A stretch of 64,000 nucleotides of DNA from Paenalicyclobacillus macrosporangiidus (GTDB lineage: Bacteria; Bacillota; Bacilli; Alicyclobacillales; Alicyclobacillaceae): positions 186,001-250,000 of the forward strand of contig NZ_FPBV01000002.1 in NCBI RefSeq assembly GCF_900116805.1. The letters are read 5' to 3'. The notes beneath the pieces are model-generated. The model made no database searches, had not been told where the DNA came from, and saw nothing but the letters and a program-made list of their open reading frames with translations. Each line of letters begins with the position of its first letter. The first letter of the stretch is position 1. Position numbers and translations under genes: made by a program. Positions 1-8,062 of this stretch are shown piece after piece.

Positions 1-51
1 GCCCACCTGGCGCGAAAGATGGCCATCGCGGGATGCGGGCTCATCCCCCAT

Positions 52-522
52 TCAGCCGAGCTGCCGGGCAAGGTTCGCCATCTCAATGGCGCTGACCGCC
101 GCTTCCCAGCCCTTGTTGCCCGCCTTGGTGCCGGCGCGCTCCACCGCCTGCTCGATGGTGTCGGTCGTCAGCACGCCGAAGATGGTCGGCGTGCCGGAGT
201 GCAGGGCCACATGGGCCACGCCCTTGGCCACCTCGCTCGACACGTAGTCGAAATGCGGCGTCGCGCCGCGGATGACGGCGCCCAGGGCAATCACGGCGTC
301 ATACCGGCCCGACTCCGCCATCTTGCGCGCCGCAAACGGAATCTCGAACGCCCCCGGCACCCAGGCCACCGTGACGTCCTCCTCCGCCGTGCCATGCCGC
401 TTCAACGCGTCCAAGGCCCCCGACAGCAGCTTCGACGTGATGAACTCGTTGAACCGGCTGACGACGATGCCGACCTTCAATCCTTGGCCAATCAGATGTC
501 CTTCGAGATACCGCACGCTCAT
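52..522 (-). CDS. ribH: 6,7-dimethyl-8-ribityllumazine synthase
   Basis: Lumazine synthase condenses 5-amino-6-ribitylaminouracil with 3,4-dihydroxy-2-butanone 4-phosphate, the penultimate step of riboflavin synthesis. The 156-residue protein shows the family landmarks: SRFNEF near the N-terminus, [23 protein letters not shown] and GVLTT, and has normal family length. The ATG at 522 was chosen because GGAGG lies eight bases upstream; an in-frame GTG at 537 would put the ribosome site inside the gene. It is the last rib gene, starting 15 bases after the ribBA stop, so it should be co-transcribed with ribD-ribE-ribBA under the FMN riboswitch. Confidence 0.97.
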   Translation of the reverse strand: MSVRYLEGHLIGQGLKVGIVVSRFNEFITSKLLSGALDALKRHGTAEEDVTVAWVPGAFEIPFAARKMAESGRYDAVIALGAVIRGATPHFDYVSSEVAKGVAHVALHSGTPTIFGVLTTDTIEQAVERAGTKAGNKGWEAAVSAIEMANLARQLG

Positions 523-537
523 GTCCTCATCCTCCAC

Positions 538-1734
538 TCACAGGTGCAGCAGATGCCCCATCTTCATCTTTTTGGTCTGCAGGTAGTGCTCGTTGTACGG
601 GTTGCGGTCCACCTCCAGCGGCACCCGCTCGACGACCGTCAACCCGTGTCCCTCGATGCCCTTGACCTTGCGCGGGTTGTTGGTCAACAGGCGCATCTGG
701 CGCACGCCGAGATCATACAGGATCTGCGCCCCGATGCCGTAGTCGCGCAGGTCGGCCGGAAACCCCAGCTTGTGGTTCGCCTCCACCGTGTCCGCGCCCT
801 GGTCCTGCAGGGCGTAGGCCTTGATCTTGTTCAGCAGGCCAATGCCACGGCCCTCCTGGCGCAGGTACAACAGCACCCCTTTGCCCGCCTCGCTGATCTG
901 GCGCAGCGCCGCGTGCAGTTGCGGGCCGCAGTCGCACCGCAGCGATCCGAACGCGTCCCCCGTCAGGCACTCGGAGTGCACCCGCACCAGCGTCGGCGAG
1001 CCGTCAATCTCCCCTTTGACCAGCGCGATGTGCTCCTTGTCGTCGATCCGGTTGGAATAGATGACCGCCCGAAAATCCCCGTACGCCGTCGGCAAGAACG
1101 CCTCCGCCTGCCGCTCCACCAACTTCTCCGAGCGCTTGCGGTAGGCGATGAGGTCCGCGATGGAGATGAGCTTGAGGCCGTGCCGCTTCGCAATCTCGTG
1201 CAATTGCGGCAGCCGCGCCATCGTCCCGTCCTCGTTCAGGATTTCGCAGATCACCCCGACCGGCGGCGCCCCGCACAGCCGCGCGAGATCGACCGCCGCC
1301 TCCGTGTGGCCAGCCCTTCGCAGGACGCCGCCCGACTTCGCTACGAGTGGAAACACGTGCCCCGGCTTGCGGAAATCCTCCGGGCGGCTGTCGTCGCGGA
1401 CAATCGCGGCGATGGTCTGCGCCCGCTCGAAGGCCGAGATGCCGGTGTGGGTGGCCGCGTGATCGACCGAGACCGTGAAGGCCGTCCCGTACGAATCCTG
1501 GTTGCGTTCCACCATCGCCGAAAACCCGAGCCGCGCCGCCCGGTCTTCCGTCAGCGGCACGCACAGCAGCCCGCGCCCGTGCGTGATCATGAAGTTGACC
1601 ACCGACGCGTCCGCGTGCACCCCGAGGGCCACGAAATCCCCCTCGTTCTCGCGGTCCTCGTCGTCCACCACAATCACGATGCGCCCCTGGCGCAGGTCCG
1701 CCAAGGCGTCCTCAATGCGATCCAACACGTTCAT
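538..1734 (-). CDS. ribBA: Bifunctional DHBP synthase / GTP cyclohydrolase II
   Basis: This fusion supplies both precursors of lumazine synthase. The N-terminal ~200 residues are 3,4-dihydroxy-2-butanone-4-phosphate synthase ([13 protein letters not shown] acidic metal site, [10 protein letters not shown]). The C-terminal half is GTP cyclohydrolase II with the zinc cluster around [12 protein letters not shown] and the RQEGRGIGL loop. The ATG at 1734 follows an AGAGG site; frames open further upstream (to 1818) look unlike the family. It encodes 398 residues, the usual length for Bacillus RibBA. Third gene of the rib operon, about 80 bases after ribE. Confidence 0.97.
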   Translation of the reverse strand: MNVLDRIEDALADLRQGRIVIVVDDEDRENEGDFVALGVHADASVVNFMITHGRGLLCVPLTEDRAARLGFSAMVERNQDSYGTAFTVSVDHAATHTGISAFERAQTIAAIVRDDSRPEDFRKPGHVFPLVAKSGGVLRRAGHTEAAVDLARLCGAPPVGVICEILNEDGTMARLPQLHEIAKRHGLKLISIADLIAYRKRSEKLVERQAEAFLPTAYGDFRAVIYSNRIDDKEHIALVKGEIDGSPTLVRVHSECLTGDAFGSLRCDCGPQLHAALRQISEAGKGVLLYLRQEGRGIGLLNKIKAYALQDQGADTVEANHKLGFPADLRDYGIGAQILYDLGVRQMRLLTNNPRKVKGIEGHGLTVVERVPLEVDRNPYNEHYLQTKKMKMGHLLHL

Positions 1735-1814
1735 CGACCTCTTTTCCGTATCTCGCCGTCCATGCCCGCGACCTATCCGTCGGTCGATCACGCGCCCACC
1801 CGTCCGCGGGTCCG

Positions 1815-2543
1815 TCACGCAAATCCGTTCGCCCGCAGGGCATCCAGGCTCAGGCCGCCGCCGCCCAGCCCCGCGCCATGCGCCGGCCTCTCGAGGCCCG
1901 CGCCTCCGCGGCCCGCCTCCGCCGGCGCGGCGCCGCCCGGCCCCGCGCCGAGACCCCGGCGCTCCAGCAGGGCCTCCACGTACTTGGCGAGCAGGTCCGC
2001 CTCCAGGTTGACCTCGCGGCCCACGTCCGCCTGCAGCAGGGTCGTCCGCTCCCCCGTGTGCGGGATGATGGACACCCTGAAGGCGCCATCCGTCACGTCC
2101 ATCACCGTCAGGCTCACCCCGTCGACACAGATGGACCCTTTTTCCACCACATACCGCATCACCTCGGGCGGCGCCGCGATGGTCAACACCGTCGCGATGC
2201 CATCGCGCGCCTTCGCCCGCACCACGCCGACCCCGTCCACATGGCCTGAGACCAGGTGGCCGCCCAGGCGGTCCCCCAGCGCCAGTGCCCGCTCCAAGTT
2301 GACCGCGTCGCCCGGCGCCAGCCGGCCCAGATTCGTCCGGCGCAAGGTCTCCGGCACCGCGTCCGCCGTGAACCCGTCCGCGGAGAACGCCACCACCGTC
2401 AGGCAGGCGCCGTTGACCGAGATGCTGTCGCCGATGCGCACCCCCTCAAGAACCCGCCGGGCGCCGATGTGGATGTGCGCGCTGTGCTGCCGGTGCTCGA
2501 TGCGGCGCACCTGGCCCACCTCTTCCACCAGTCCGGTGAACAC
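1815..2543 (-). CDS. ribE: Riboflavin synthase alpha subunit
   Basis: Dismutates two lumazine molecules to riboflavin. The protein starts at a GTG ([10 protein letters not shown], the canonical N-terminus) eight bases after GGAGG, and carries the two lumazine-binding barrel repeats, each with the SVNGACLTV or CVDGVSLTV type signature. At 242 residues it is longer than the usual ~200-215: a Gly/Ala/Pro-rich insert of about 35 residues separates the last helix ([10 protein letters not shown]) from the conserved C-terminal [11 protein letters not shown] motif. Second gene of the operon; it begins 19 bases after the ribD stop. Confidence 0.95.
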   Translation of the reverse strand: MFTGLVEEVGQVRRIEHRQHSAHIHIGARRVLEGVRIGDSISVNGACLTVVAFSADGFTADAVPETLRRTNLGRLAPGDAVNLERALALGDRLGGHLVSGHVDGVGVVRAKARDGIATVLTIAAPPEVMRYVVEKGSICVDGVSLTVMDVTDGAFRVSIIPHTGERTTLLQADVGREVNLEADLLAKYVEALLERRGLGAGPGGAAPAEAGRGGAGLERPAHGAGLGGGGLSLDALRANGFA

Positions 2544-2562
2544 CCGGATCGCCTCCTTACCT

Positions 2563-3672
2563 TCATGCGTAGCGCGGATAACCGGTGATGACGAGGTCCG
2601 CCCCCGCGGCGGACACCTCCACGTCCGCCAGGGTGACGGCCTCCCCCATGTGCGCCGGCGCCAGCCCGCCGACGGCGGGGATGCCGCCGCCGAGGATCTT
2701 CGGGGCCGCGAACCACACCACCTTGTCCACCAGCCGCCGGCCGAGCAGTCCGCCCGCCAGCGCGCCGCCTCCCTCGACCAGAACGCTGTCGATCCCGCGG
2801 GTGAACAGGTCCGCCAGGGCGGCGGCGGGATCGACCCGGCCTTCCGCGTCCGCCGCCACCGCCACGACCTCCGCCCGCGCTGCCAGCGCCTCGTCCCGTC
2901 CCTCCACCGACGCGAGGCCTGCCTGGGTGGTGTAGATGACCGTCTTCCCCGGTTCACGCAGCATCGCGGCATCCGGGGACAGGCGCAGGCGGCTGTCGAA
3001 CACCACCCGCAGCGGCTGGCGCACCGCCTCGGCCGGGACACCGGCCGGCCGCACCGTCAGGCGCGGATCGTCCGCCAGCGCGGTGCCGATGCCGACGGCC
3101 ACGGCACTGTACCGCCGCCGGAGCGCCTGCACCTGCTCCCGCGCCGCGGGGCCCGTCACCCACTGGCTGTGGCCGGTCGCCGCGGCGATCCGGCCGTCGA
3201 GCGTCGATGCCAGCTTCAGGACGACGAACGGCCGCCGCAGCCGGGCCGCGTGCAGGAACGCCTCGTTCTGCCGCCGGGCCGCGTCCGCCAGGACACCGAC
3301 CGTGACCTCGACGTCCGCCGCCCGGAGGCGCCGGATGCCCGATCCTTGCACGCGCGGATCCGGGTCCTCGACGGCCACGACCACCCGGCGCACCCCGGCC
3401 GCGAGGAGCGCCTCCGTGCAGGGCGGCGTGCGGCCGTGGTGGTTGCAGGGTTCCAGCGTCACGTACGCCGTGGCGCCGCGCGCCCGCTCCCCCGCCATCC
3501 GCAGGGCGTGGACTTCGGCGTGCGGCCCGCCCGCCTTCAGATGCGCGCCCTGCCCGACCACCTCGCCATCCCGGACAATCACCGCGCCGACCAGGGGATT
3601 CGGGGAGGTCTGGCCGCGCCCCAGTTCGGCCACCTGGATGGCCAACTGCATGTAGCGTTCGTCCTCTGTCAC
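2563..3672 (-). CDS. ribD: Riboflavin biosynthesis deaminase/reductase RibD
   Basis: Bifunctional enzyme for steps two and three from GTP. The N-terminal deaminase has zinc ligands HAE (residues 51-53) and PCNHHGRTPPC (75-85); the C-terminal half is the NADPH reductase (VTGPAAREQ, VEGGGALAGGL). I place the start at the GTG at 3672, giving 369 residues, because GGAGG sits five bases upstream. An in-frame ATG at 3693 falls inside the terminator hairpin of the leader and lacks a ribosome site. First gene of ribD-ribE-ribBA-ribH, directly controlled by the riboswitch. Confidence 0.96.
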   Translation of the reverse strand: MTEDERYMQLAIQVAELGRGQTSPNPLVGAVIVRDGEVVGQGAHLKAGGPHAEVHALRMAGERARGATAYVTLEPCNHHGRTPPCTEALLAAGVRRVVVAVEDPDPRVQGSGIRRLRAADVEVTVGVLADAARRQNEAFLHAARLRRPFVVLKLASTLDGRIAAATGHSQWVTGPAAREQVQALRRRYSAVAVGIGTALADDPRLTVRPAGVPAEAVRQPLRVVFDSRLRLSPDAAMLREPGKTVIYTTQAGLASVEGRDEALAARAEVVAVAADAEGRVDPAAALADLFTRGIDSVLVEGGGALAGGLLGRRLVDKVVWFAAPKILGGGIPAVGGLAPAHMGEAVTLADVEVSAAGADLVITGYPRYA

Positions 3673-3682
3673 GCGAACCTCC

Positions 3683-3718
3683 AAAAACAACATGCCCCTT
3701 CACATCCGTGAAGGGGCA
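3683..3718 (-). terminator. Intrinsic terminator of the rib leader
   Basis: A perfect 11-bp hairpin (3693-3703 with 3708-3718, arms TGCCCCTTCAC and its complement, four-base loop) is followed on the minus strand by TGTTGTTTTT. It ends just before the ribD ribosome site. Position and shape fit the expression platform of the FMN riboswitch: FMN binding would let this terminator form. Confidence 0.85.
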
Positions 3719-3947
3719 GGGTCGTCCGAACCAAGCGCACTCCCGCAGACGGAAACCTCCAGAGCCCGCGGCATCCACCGTGACGGCGAAAACCATGTGA
3801 TGGCGAAACCATCCCGGACCCTGAAGTGGCGAACGCTACCACCGTGCACCAAAGACCCCGGCTGTTCCCGGAAGGCCTCCCACGGACGGCCTCGCGAAGG
3901 CCGCCACGCACGGTCTGCACGCCCGCCGCCGGGCGCACCTGACACGT

Positions 3948-4099
3948 CATCCTTCTCCCATCCGGACTGTACCGTCGGTACTGGACTCTCACCAGTTCCT
4001 GCCCAACCACGCGGTTTAGGCTCGTGGACTTCGCTTGCGCGTCACCACCGGTCGGGAATTGGCGCTCGTCACAACGCCTCACCCTGCCCCGAAGGATGT
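3948..4099 (-). promoter_or_regulatory. FMN riboswitch (RFN element)
   Basis: Read on the minus strand, the segment holds the conserved RFN blocks in order: CTTCGGGGCAGGGTG, AATTCCCGACCGGTGGT, the CCACGAGCC variable arm, GGTGAGAGTCC, CCGACGGT and AGTCCGGATGGGAGAAGG. These form the six-helix FMN aptamer. About 275 bases of leader separate it from ribD and contain the terminator at 3683-3718. FMN should repress the whole rib operon by premature termination. Confidence 0.96.
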
Positions 4100-4125
4100 T
4101 AGGTATGTGGATTGGCTATGGGATC

Positions 4126-4155
4126 ATCATAGGGCATGTGCGGGTGGATGATCAA
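4126..4155 (-). promoter_or_regulatory. Candidate promoter of the rib operon
   Basis: TTGATC (4150-4155) and TATGAT (4126-4131) are separated by 18 bases on the minus strand and place a start near 4119, about 20 bases before the riboswitch aptamer. Good match to a vegetative sigma-A promoter. Confidence 0.6.
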
Positions 4156-4303
4156 GGTTTTTCCGCAATCTGTCGGCCGCCCCCGGAGACGCCCGACGGC
4201 GCCAGCGCGCGGCCGCCGGATTGCCGCTGAGCGCGGAGGTCCGCGTTCGTGCGCCAATCCTGCAGGCTGCACGTGTATGCGGTTGCATGGCGGATTTCGG
4301 GCA

Positions 4304-4332
4304 TTGCAAGGTCCACAGGGTTGCAGTACATT
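4304..4332 (+). promoter_or_regulatory. Candidate promoter of the kimA-like gene
   Basis: TTGCAA (4304-4309), a 17-base spacer and TACATT (4327-4332). The implied leader is only about 57 bases and contains a small hairpin (4341-4354). There is no room for a ydaO-type c-di-AMP riboswitch. Confidence 0.5.
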
Positions 4333-4395
4333 CGACGCGTCCTGCAGCCGCAGGACCCGTGACCACAGACATCCGGAACGGAGAGAATCGGACTC

Positions 4396-6285
4396 ATGAT
4401 GGATACCCTCCTCACCCTCAAGCGCTGGCTCGTCGGCCGGCCGCTGAAGACGCGCGAACAGGCGCATGTGAAAATCGGGGTCCTCAAAGGCATGGCCCTG
4501 ATGACCCCCGACGCCCTCTCGAGCGTCGCCTACGCCACCGACCAGATGGAGCTCATCCTGGCCGTCCTCATCGGCGCAGGCATGGCCGAGCAACGCATCA
4601 CCGACGTGCTCGGCTTCTCCATGCTCGGCACCGCGCTCATCGTCTGCCTGGCGTTCCTGCTGTACCTGGCCTACCGCAACATCATCGCGCACTACCCGAT
4701 GGGCGGCGGGGCGTACTCCATCGGGCTCAACGACCTGGGCCGCGTCTGGGGGCTGTCGGCGGCCGCGACGTTGATTGTCGGATACACCTTGACCGTGGCC
4801 GTGTCCGTCGCCGCCGGGGTCGACGCCGTCGCCCCCGTAATCCCGTTCGTCGGCGCGCACAAACTGTTGTTCAACGTCCTTTTGACGCTCGTCATCATGT
4901 TTGTCAACCTGCGCGGCACGGGCGAATCGGCGGCCGTGTTCGTGCCGTTCACGTACTTGTTCATCGGCTGCATCCTCCTGCTCGGGGTGGGCGCCGGGAT
5001 TCAGGCCCTCCGCCACCCGGAGGAGATCCATCTTCCCACGGCCGCCGGGATGCACGCGGTGCAGGGGATGTCGCTGTTCCTGTTCCTGAAGATGTTCGCC
5101 AACGGGTGCAGCGCCCTGACCGGCGTGGAGGCGGTGTCCAATTCCGTGCCCGTCTTCAAGGACCCGTCCGTGAAACGGGCGCAGCGCACCCTTCTCGCCT
5201 TGATTGTGACCTTGTCGGGGCTCTTTTTCATCGTCTCCACCGTGGCCACCGTCCACGGCCTGCGCTACGATCCGGACGTGCCCCTCATTCACCAGGAGGC
5301 CCTTGAGGTCTTTGGCGATCACGGGATCGGGTACGCCATCACGGTGCTCATCTCGCTGGCGACCATGTGCATCCTCGTGATCGCCGCCAACACCGCCTTC
5401 ACCGGGTGCCCGGCGCTGTGGTCGACCATGGCCCGCGACGGATACATGCCGCGCTGGATGCTGCACAAGGGCGACCGGTTGGTGTACAGCAACGGCATCG
5501 TGTTCCTGACGTTCATCTCGCTGCTTCTGACCATCGGATTCGAGGCCAACGTCAGCCGCCTCATCCCGCTGTACGGGGTGAGCGTGTTTTATACCTTCAC
5601 CATCTCGCAACTCGGGATGCTGGCGCGCCTGCTGCGCGAGCGGGAGCGGGGATGGAAGACGCGCCTGGTGCTCACCGCCTTCGGCGTCCTGATGAGCGGG
5701 CTCGCCTGCGCGACCTTCCTGGTGACGCGGTTCCTGGACGGGGCGTGGCTGGTGTTGGTGTGCGTGCCCCTGATGGTCGTGATGTTCATCAAAATGGCGG
5801 GCCACTACAAGCAGATTCGGGAGGATCTGCGGTACGACTTCAGCCAGCCGTTCTGCGCGTCCGATACGGGCATCACCATCGTGCCCATCGCCTCGGTCAA
5901 CAAGGCGTCCGTGAACGCGCTGCGGTACGCCGTCACCAACTTCAAGAACGTCATTGCCGTGCACGTGGTGACCGGGGACACCGAGGAGGAGATGGAGCAC
6001 AAGACCAAGAAGATTGAGGAAGAGTGGGAACGGCTGAACTCCGGGGTGCGTCTCATCGTCATTCACTCCCAGTACCGGGCGGTGGCCAAGCGGCTGCAAC
6101 GGTTCGTGGAGTTCGAGCTGCAGAAGTATTCGCCGGAGAACATCACCATCGTGCTGCCGCAGTTCATCACGCGCCGATGGTGGCACAAGCTGCTGCACAA
6201 CAAGACCGGCGGAGTGCTCTTGGCCTGGCTCATCCTGAACAAGTCGGTGAAGGTTGTCACCGTCCCGTTCCGGCTGTCCAAATAA
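4396..6285 (+). CDS. kimA: KimA-like APC-superfamily potassium/proton symporter
   Basis: An APC-superfamily permease of 629 residues. The N-terminal ~430 residues hold about 12 membrane segments and open with the KimA/YdaO-like sequence MTPDALSSVAYATDQ and YPMGGGAYSIGLNDLG. The C-terminal ~170 residues form a soluble USP-like domain (TIVPIASVNKASVNALRYA) as in Bacillus subtilis KimA, a high-affinity K+ importer inhibited by c-di-AMP. Start at ATG 4396, with GGAGAG ten bases upstream; an adjacent ATG (4399) is possible. It is divergent from the rib operon. Potassium specificity is inferred by family resemblance; a general amino-acid permease is the alternative. Confidence 0.78.
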   Translation: MMDTLLTLKRWLVGRPLKTREQAHVKIGVLKGMALMTPDALSSVAYATDQMELILAVLIGAGMAEQRITDVLGFSMLGTALIVCLAFLLYLAYRNIIAHYPMGGGAYSIGLNDLGRVWGLSAAATLIVGYTLTVAVSVAAGVDAVAPVIPFVGAHKLLFNVLLTLVIMFVNLRGTGESAAVFVPFTYLFIGCILLLGVGAGIQALRHPEEIHLPTAAGMHAVQGMSLFLFLKMFANGCSALTGVEAVSNSVPVFKDPSVKRAQRTLLALIVTLSGLFFIVSTVATVHGLRYDPDVPLIHQEALEVFGDHGIGYAITVLISLATMCILVIAANTAFTGCPALWSTMARDGYMPRWMLHKGDRLVYSNGIVFLTFISLLLTIGFEANVSRLIPLYGVSVFYTFTISQLGMLARLLRERERGWKTRLVLTAFGVLMSGLACATFLVTRFLDGAWLVLVCVPLMVVMFIKMAGHYKQIREDLRYDFSQPFCASDTGITIVPIASVNKASVNALRYAVTNFKNVIAVHVVTGDTEEEMEHKTKKIEEEWERLNSGVRLIVIHSQYRAVAKRLQRFVEFELQKYSPENITIVLPQFITRRWWHKLLHNKTGGVLLAWLILNKSVKVVTVPFRLSK

Positions 6286-6290
6286 AGGAG

Positions 6291-6348
6291 GAGTGGGGCG
6301 TGGCACTCCGCTTCTGCTTCGCAAGCCGCTTCGTGCCGCGCCCCACTC
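6291..6348. repeat. Long inverted repeat after the kimA-like gene
   Basis: GAGTGGGGCG plus GGCAC (6291-6306) pairs with GTGCC plus CGCCCCACTC (6333-6348), about 16 bp with one wobble around a 26-base loop. No U-tract follows on either strand, so it is not a canonical terminator; it may protect the 3' end of the transcript. The remaining bases to 6595 hold only the terminator below and a short imperfect direct repeat (6549-6587). Confidence 0.6.
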
Positions 6349-6393
6349 CCTCCCCAGCTGCATGGCGGAGCGAAACTCCTATGCCGGGCGCAC

Positions 6394-6424
6394 CAAAAAA
6401 AGGGCCACCCGGACACCGGGTGGC
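6394..6424 (-). terminator. Intrinsic terminator downstream of cysE
   Basis: A 9-bp perfect stem, GCCACCCGG (6404-6412) with CCGGGTGGC (6416-6424), loop of three, followed on the minus strand by a run of seven T (6395-6401). It lies about 170 bases past the cysE stop and is the first terminator in that direction. Confidence 0.75.
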
Positions 6425-6595
6425 AAACAACCTCCGCACAGGCCAACAGTTGGCACAGGGCAGGAAACGGTACGAACCACGCATGCGCGCTGCTCGCACC
6501 AAGGGGTTAAGGGTTGATATTACAGTAGCACAACCCCGCCTGTCCGCCATGGGCCTTTTGCCCTCACCGACATGGGACTTTTGCCCCGTCCCCGG

Positions 6596-7468
6596 TCAGC
6601 GCGCCGGGGACGCCCCCACCTTCACGACGCTCTCCGTCTGGTACAGCACCTTCGAATACGGCGGTACGCTCTCCGTGATCCAGGCGTTGCTGCCGATCAC
6701 GCTGTGATGCCCAATCACCGTCTCCCCGCCGAGGACCGTCGCGTTGGCGTAGATGACGACCCCATCCTCCACCGTCGGATGGCGCTTGGTCTTGCGCACC
6801 ATGAAGCCTTCCTCGTCGCGCGGGAAGTACAGCGCGCCGATGGTGACCCCTTGGTACAGCTTCACATGGTTGCCGACCACCGCCGTCTCCCCGATGACGA
6901 TGCCGGTGCCGTGGTCAATCATGATGCCCCGCCCGAGGGTCGCTCCGGGGTGGATGTCGATTCCGGTGACGCTGTGCGCATACTCGGTCATCATCCGCGG
7001 CAGCAGCGGGATCTCCAGGCGGTGCATGACGTTCGCGACCCGGTAGACCAACAGGGCGAACAGACCGGGATAGGTGAGGATCACCTCGTCGTAGCCGGTC
7101 GCCGCCGGGTCGCTGTTGTACGTCTCGACGACGTCTTCGTACAGCATCTCCTGAACCTGCGGCAGTGCCGCCAACACCTGATCCGCCTTGTCCTCAGCAA
7201 ACGCCCGCGTCTCGGACGTACCATCCTGGTCAAGGCACTTTTGGAAGACGGCACGGTGAATCTGCCCAGCCATCCCCCGGTGGAGGAGGTCCATGTACGC
7301 CTCCAGGCTATGCCCCTGCGACGGCCAGAAATAATTGGGCAGCAGCACACAGCGGAGACGTTCAATCATCGCCTGAATGGCGTCCGGCTCCGGATGGCAC
7401 ACCCTGCCTTTGAACCACTGGCAGCTCTGTTCCTGCAACCGACGCGCGATCTCCGCTCGCTTGGACAT
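6596..7468 (-). CDS. cysE: Serine O-acetyltransferase
   Basis: Acetylates L-serine with acetyl-CoA for cysteine synthesis. The 290-residue protein has the alpha-helical N-terminal SATase domain (residues ~30-150) and a left-handed beta-helix made of hexapeptide repeats (GIDIHPGATLGRGIMIDHGTG, VVGNHVKLYQGVTIGA), with the catalytic His in MIDHGTGIVIGETA. Length and layout match the long EpsC-like serine acetyltransferases. The ATG at 7468 has GGAGGG six bases upstream; a longer open frame to 7765 runs into the divergent fur gene and is not coding. It is monocistronic and divergent from fur. Confidence 0.9.
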   Translation of the reverse strand: MSKRAEIARRLQEQSCQWFKGRVCHPEPDAIQAMIERLRCVLLPNYFWPSQGHSLEAYMDLLHRGMAGQIHRAVFQKCLDQDGTSETRAFAEDKADQVLAALPQVQEMLYEDVVETYNSDPAATGYDEVILTYPGLFALLVYRVANVMHRLEIPLLPRMMTEYAHSVTGIDIHPGATLGRGIMIDHGTGIVIGETAVVGNHVKLYQGVTIGALYFPRDEEGFMVRKTKRHPTVEDGVVIYANATVLGGETVIGHHSVIGSNAWITESVPPYSKVLYQTESVVKVGASPAR

Positions 7469-7562
7469 CTCATTCCCTCCCGTCCCGCACCGTTTCCCCG
7501 CCGGCCCGCCCGGACGGACGTTCGAGAGGCCCGCCGGCGAAGTCGCCGCCGGCCCCCCGAGA

Positions 7563-7591
7563 TTGACACCGTCCGGCCCGCGGTGTAGATT
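7563..7591 (+). promoter_or_regulatory. Promoter of the Fur-family gene
   Basis: TTGACA (7563-7568), a 17-base spacer and TAGATT (7586-7591), 30 bases before the fur start codon. Consensus -35 and good spacing. Confidence 0.7.
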
Positions 7592-7621
7592 GCACTTGAG
7601 CGCCGCAAAGGGGATTTCGTC

Positions 7622-8062
7622 ATGGAAAAACGCGATATCGTCCAACTGTTGCATCGCCAAAATTTCCGCCTGACCCGGGAACGGGAAGCCCTGCTGGAGC
7701 TGTTGATGCGCACCGAAAAGATGTTCACCGCCGCCGAGTGGCATGCGCTGGCGCAGCAGCAACACGTTCGGGTCGGATTAACCACAGTATACAGGTTGCT
7801 CGAGGTCCTGACAAAGGTGGGATTGGCCACCCCATTTCTGGTCGAGGGCAGCGTGTACTACGCGTTTTGCGCTGGCCAACACCATCACCACTTCGTCTGC
7901 CTGGCCTGCCACCATGTCGAAGACCTGTACGAATGCCCGGTCTTTCACCATCTGCCCAAGGGCTGCCAGGTGCATCACCACAAGGTCGATCTCTTCGGTA
8001 TCTGTCCCGCCTGCCAAGAACAAAGCGAGGCGGGCCAGGTCACGCCCGGCCCGCCAATGTGA
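7622..8062 (+). CDS. fur: Fur-family metal-dependent repressor
   Basis: A 146-residue Fur-superfamily regulator. The N-terminal winged helix (residues ~5-80) contains LTTVYRLLEVLTKVGLA; the dimerisation domain carries the metal-binding HHHHFVCLACHHVEDLYECP and a second CPAC pair, giving two CxxC structural zinc sites. Start ATG 7622 follows GGGG by seven bases. Whether it senses iron, zinc, manganese or peroxide cannot be read from the sequence. Its 3' end overlaps the convergent mntH gene by 23 bases, which suggests but does not prove a role in metal homeostasis. Confidence 0.88.
   Translation: MEKRDIVQLLHRQNFRLTREREALLELLMRTEKMFTAAEWHALAQQQHVRVGLTTVYRLLEVLTKVGLATPFLVEGSVYYAFCAGQHHHHFVCLACHHVEDLYECPVFHHLPKGCQVHHHKVDLFGICPACQEQSEAGQVTPGPPM

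Noticed and set aside
19-3711. A 1230-codon open frame on the + strand opposite the rib operon
   Set aside because: It is antisense to four clearly recognised rib genes, is Arg/His/Pro-rich and matches no family; such frames are expected at this GC content.
4160-4395. A ydaO-type c-di-AMP riboswitch before the kimA-like gene
   Set aside because: No conserved ydaO blocks were found and the likely promoter leaves too little leader.
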